Of a stretch of 8,600 nt of DNA, positions 6,564-8,600 are shown one piece after another; within the stretch, counting starts at the first letter, position 1; the number at the start of each line of letters is the position of its first letter. The notes beneath the pieces were generated by a model. It was not told the DNA's origin, made no database searches, and worked only from the letters and a program-made list of their open reading frames with translations. The DNA comes from an uncultured Clostridiaceae bacterium. GTDB lineage: Bacteria; Bacillota; Clostridia; TANB77; CAG-508. The stretch covers positions 1 through 8,600 of the forward strand of contig CATXTS010000085.1 in NCBI GenBank assembly GCA_958402495.1, given 5' to 3'. Both the position numbers and the translations under genes were made by a program.

Positions 6564-7532
6564 TTATAAATTTAAATTGGCATATAAACTATTTAGATTA
6601 TCATATTTTCGTTGATCATAATTAGCATATCCGCTCTTCTTTTCTAATTCTTTTACATCTTTTTTCTTTTGTTTTAATTCTGCTAAAAAGTTTTGAATTT
6701 CTGCAACTGTTTTGAAACCTCTTTCATTCCAGTCAGATAATAACTTATCTAAGTAATCAAAATTAGGATTAGCTTTAGAAGTAGTACGTTTTAAAGCAAT
6801 TTCTATGATATCTAAAGAATAACCATAATCCATAACCCATTTTTCCACATAAGCTTGTTCATATTGTGTTAATTGTCTAGTATATCCTAATTTTTTTGCA
6901 ATAGATTTATAGATGGTGTTTAATTTTTCTTGTTTTTCATAATATTTATCTAAATCATTGAAAGTCTGAATATGGTTTTTGTTCCAAGCATCCGCAACTG
7001 TTTGAATGTAATTCCTATGTAAAGCAGAGCGATTAAAACAATAACGAAATAATGCAATCATAACTTCTTCATCAAAAGCATATTTTTTAAACCATAAATC
7101 AATATCTCCAAACCAAGAAGGAGACATGATCCCTTGAAAAAACTCATTATTAATTGTGTCAATAGCTTTAGCTCTATATTTGTTTTCAGCTACTTTTTGC
7201 ATATCAGAAGCTGAAATTGTAATTTTAGGTTTATATAGTTTATTAAGCTCTATTTCTTGAAGATTAGCTACAATAAAACCTTGATTTTTTCTAATAAGTA
7301 ATCCATCATCTTCCCAATATTTTATAGCATCTTGTATTGTTTTTAATGGCATTTCTAATTTTTTAGATAAATCATTTATTTTTACATCTTTATTATATTT
7401 TGATAAAAAATATATATAAAGGTAAACTTTTATATAATCACCATTTGCTTGTGATAAATACTCAGTAAAAAATACATCAGGAATAGATGTTGTAGAAAAT
7501 ATTAATGATGAATCATTTTGCTCTAGCTTCAT
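6564..7532 (-). CDS. DnaD/DnaB-like primosome protein (DnaD domains)
   Basis: This protein of 322 residues acts with the helicase loader in remodelling origin DNA and recruiting the helicase in Gram-positive bacteria. An N-terminal winged-helix region (about 15-95) carries KINDLSKKLEMPLKTIQDAIKYW, a typical helix-turn-helix pattern. Two DnaD-type helical domains follow. The first (about 125-198) ends in YIQTVADAWNKNHIQT, and the second (about 220-280) ends in FDYLDKLLSDWNERGFKT, both matching the family's Y/F-x3-I/L-x3-W signature. A basic tail (285-322) contains KQKKKDVKELEKK, which could bind DNA. Two DnaD modules make it closer to Bacillus DnaB than to the shorter DnaD, so I leave the symbol open. 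ATG 7532 has AAGGAGG four bases upstream. It is the first gene of the two-gene operon with dnaI and has its own promoter (7560-7588). Confidence 0.88.
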   Translation of the reverse strand: MKLEQNDSSLIFSTTSIPDVFFTEYLSQANGDYIKVYLYIYFLSKYNKDVKINDLSKKLEMPLKTIQDAIKYWEDDGLLIRKNQGFIVANLQEIELNKLYKPKITISASDMQKVAENKYRAKAIDTINNEFFQGIMSPSWFGDIDLWFKKYAFDEEVMIALFRYCFNRSALHRNYIQTVADAWNKNHIQTFNDLDKYYEKQEKLNTIYKSIAKKLGYTRQLTQYEQAYVEKWVMDYGYSLDIIEIALKRTTSKANPNFDYLDKLLSDWNERGFKTVAEIQNFLAELKQKKKDVKELEKKSGYANYDQRKYDNLNSLYANLNL

Positions 7533-7536
7533 ATTT

Positions 7537-7543
7537 CCTCCTT
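7537..7543 (-). promoter_or_regulatory. Ribosome binding site of the DnaD-domain gene
   Basis: AAGGAGG on the minus strand stands four bases before ATG 7532 and fixes that start. Confidence 0.8.
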
Positions 7544-7559
7544 GTATAATATAAGTCGA

Positions 7560-7588
7560 ATTATATCATTTTTTGTCATAGTTTACAA
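7560..7588 (-). promoter_or_regulatory. Promoter of the dnaD-like/dnaI operon
   Basis: On the minus strand TTGTAA (7588-7583) and a perfect TATAAT (7565-7560) are 17 bp apart. A TG one base before the -10 makes it an extended -10 (TGATATAAT). Transcription would start near 7553, leaving a leader of about 20 nt. The -35 box directly abuts the stop codon of the upstream VirB3-like gene, and a small dyad TAGTT-TAC-AACTA (7579-7591) covers both. Confidence 0.75.
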
Positions 7589-7867
7589 CTACTTGTATAA
7601 ATAAATCTTAGGCTTTATTAAAAACTTCAAAATATACCAAAATGTATATAAAATACTTTCATGATTAAAATCTATTATGCTTAATAAAAATATAGGTAGA
7701 TAAAAAATAACTAATATAAATATTTTTACTGTTAAATTAGATATTATTAAATTACATATTGAAAAAAGCAGAAGAAAATATATTACATTAAATATAGCGG
7801 TAGGATAATCAATAATACCAAGTAATTTATTTTTAAAATTAAAATTTTGTGGGAATATAAATTTCAT
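7589..7867 (-). CDS. VirB3/PrgI-like T4SS membrane protein
   Basis: This small protein of 92 residues has two predicted membrane helices (about 23-44 and 46-66) separated by a very short turn. A polar start MKFIFPQNFNFKNKLLGIIDY precedes them and a basic, aromatic tail ending in KPKIYLYK follows. This size and topology, and a tail of this type, are shared by PrgI/VirB3-family components, which sit in the membrane beside the VirB4 ATPase in Gram-positive T4SS loci. Its position right after a VirB6-like gene (31-bp gap) supports the call; sequence similarity alone is weak for so short a protein. AAAAGGAG ends ten bases before ATG 7867. In comparable loci virB4 would follow; here the next gene is the DnaD-domain gene with its own promoter, and the VirB4-like gene lies about 7 kb away on the other strand. 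The stop is TAG, and no terminator follows. Confidence 0.65.
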   Translation of the reverse strand: MKFIFPQNFNFKNKLLGIIDYPTAIFNVIYFLLLFSICNLIISNLTVKIFILVIFYLPIFLLSIIDFNHESILYTFWYILKFLIKPKIYLYK

Positions 7868-7877
7868 AAATAATCTA

Positions 7878-7885
7878 CTCCTTTT
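7878..7885 (-). promoter_or_regulatory. Ribosome binding site of the VirB3-like gene
   Basis: AAAAGGAG on the minus strand lies in the 31-bp gap after the VirB6-like stop, ten bases before ATG 7867. No promoter is seen in that gap, so the two membrane-protein genes are probably one transcript. Confidence 0.65.
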
Positions 7886-7898
7886 AATTTGTTATTTA

Positions 7899-8600
7899 TT
7901 ATGATTTAAACTTGGTAATAAATGATGAAAGATTAGAAGAAACATCTACGCTAATACCTCCAAATAATTCTTTAATATATGAATTGGCTCTAATTAAAGC
8001 ATATATAGAGCCTATTATTAGAAACTTATTAGAAGAGTCAAATGAAAGCATAACTATTAGTATAAAAGAAATAAAGGATTGGAGTATAAGTAAAGATAAA
8101 AAGCACTTAAACCAAGATTTAAAAATCCAGTATGTTGATGTATTCATCAAAGATAAAAAAATAATTGGAGATGATAATACAAATACTTGTACCATTATAT
8201 ATCTCAGTGAATATGAAAATAGTAGGTTTAAAAGCCCAACAGATATAAATCCTTTTATAATTCCATCAAATGAGAATAAATCAAAGGAATTATCACCAAT
8301 AGAAATAGTAGAGTTTAGATAATCAATAACTTCTGAAAAACTAATCTCTTTTTTTATTATAGATTCACCTATTTCTTTAATACTCTCACATATAAGGTAA
8401 TTTATATTTATTATTTGCTCAGATATAAAGTATGAAGAATTGATAATAATTCCTAAAATAACCACTTTAAAAAGAAATTGGCTTGGTTTTTCTATATTAG
8501 CTCCTGAAAATGAAGAATATGTATATCTTATAGCATAGTAAATAATAATTGCGAGTAAAAATGCATCTGTTAAGTATAGTATACTACTTTTAGTATTTTC
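7899..8600 (-). CDS. VirB6/TrbL-like polytopic T4SS membrane protein (5' end outside window)
   Basis: The frame is open from the right edge (8600) to a TAA at 7899-7901, so 233 C-terminal residues are visible and the start is missing. A GTG at 8465 is internal: the in-frame sequence before it (YLTDAFLLAIIIYYAIRY, then ANIEKPSQFLFK) reads as a continuous membrane-protein segment. Hydrophobic helices lie at visible residues of about 8-24, 45-60, 113-151, 163-185 and 193-208. The EKPSQFLFK-VVILGII segment, the YIMVQVFVLSSPIIFLSLM segment and the IYALIRANSYIKELFGGIS end resemble VirB6/TrbL-type channel proteins of Firmicutes conjugation loci, which help form the inner-membrane pore. It lies 31 bp upstream of the VirB3-like gene on the same strand, as in known T4SS operons. 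The family call rests on recognised pattern and context, not on a catalytic motif. Confidence 0.65.
   Translation of the reverse strand, partial: ENTKSSILYLTDAFLLAIIIYYAIRYTYSSFSGANIEKPSQFLFKVVILGIIINSSYFISEQIININYLICESIKEIGESIIKKEISFSEVIDYLNSTISIGDNSFDLFSFDGIIKGFISVGLLNLLFSYSLRYIMVQVFVLSSPIIFLSLMNTSTYWIFKSWFKCFLSLLILQSFISFILIVMLSFDSSNKFLIIGSIYALIRANSYIKELFGGISVDVSSNLSSFITKFKS

Noticed and set aside
7541..7600. 9-bp direct repeat CTTGTATAA at 7541-7549 and 7592-7600 flanking the dnaD-like promoter
   Set aside because: In such A/T-rich DNA a 9-mer repeat 51 bp apart can arise by chance, and neither copy matches an attachment site or DnaA box that I recognise.
7912..8322. Open frame on the + strand, 136 codons
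   Set aside because: It lies antisense within the VirB6-like gene, whose frame runs unbroken to the window edge and encodes clear membrane helices; its ATG has no Shine-Dalgarno before it.
8463..8465. GTG as start of a 188-residue VirB6-like protein
   Set aside because: The frame is open through to 8600, and the upstream residues form a further membrane helix typical of the family, so the gene begins outside the window.

Overview
The window looks like a chromosomal segment of a low-GC Bacillota, most likely a Clostridia-type or related gut lineage. The evidence is the strongly AT-biased coding, the AGGAGG-type ribosome binding sites, the Gram-positive DnaD-domain/DnaI helicase-loading pair and the Firmicutes-style type IV secretion (T4SS) genes. 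I cannot name a genus. No RNA genes, CRISPR arrays, transposases or integrases are visible.

Layout. Positions 1-2867 (+ strand) hold a run of three genes. The first is the C-terminal half of a VirB4-like T4SS ATPase, entering from the left edge and interrupted by an in-frame TAA at 59-61. The second is a MinD/CpaE-like P-loop protein with a receiver-like N-terminal region. The third is an unrecognised, mainly helical protein. A weak terminator-like structure and a good sigma-A-type promoter follow, driving gyrA (3047-5485, +), which appears to be transcribed alone. A perfect 18-bp inverted repeat (5491-5531) closes gyrA and, from the other strand, a two-gene helicase-loading operon: a DnaD-domain protein (7532-6564) and a DnaI/DnaC-type loader (6551-5550), with its own extended -10 promoter at 7560-7588. 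To the right, on the minus strand, are a VirB3/PrgI-like two-helix membrane protein (7867-7589) and a VirB6/TrbL-like polytopic membrane protein (8600-7899, entering from the right edge).

How it fits together. Two essential replication functions, the gyrase A subunit and the helicase-loading pair, sit between two blocks of T4SS-like genes. In Gram-positive conjugation loci the usual order is VirB6-VirB3-VirB4. Here VirB6-VirB3 lie on the minus strand at the right, and VirB4 plus its downstream genes lie on the plus strand at the left. A single inversion with a breakpoint just after virB3 would explain this arrangement. A second T4SS copy beyond the left edge, or an assembly join, would also explain it. 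The left block is far more AT-rich than gyrA. No relaxase, coupling protein or integrase is visible, so whether this is a conjugative element, a decayed one or a domesticated secretion machine cannot be settled from the window. The points most worth a second look are the nonsense codon in the VirB4 gene, the split of the T4SS set around essential genes, and the unknown protein at 2133-2867.
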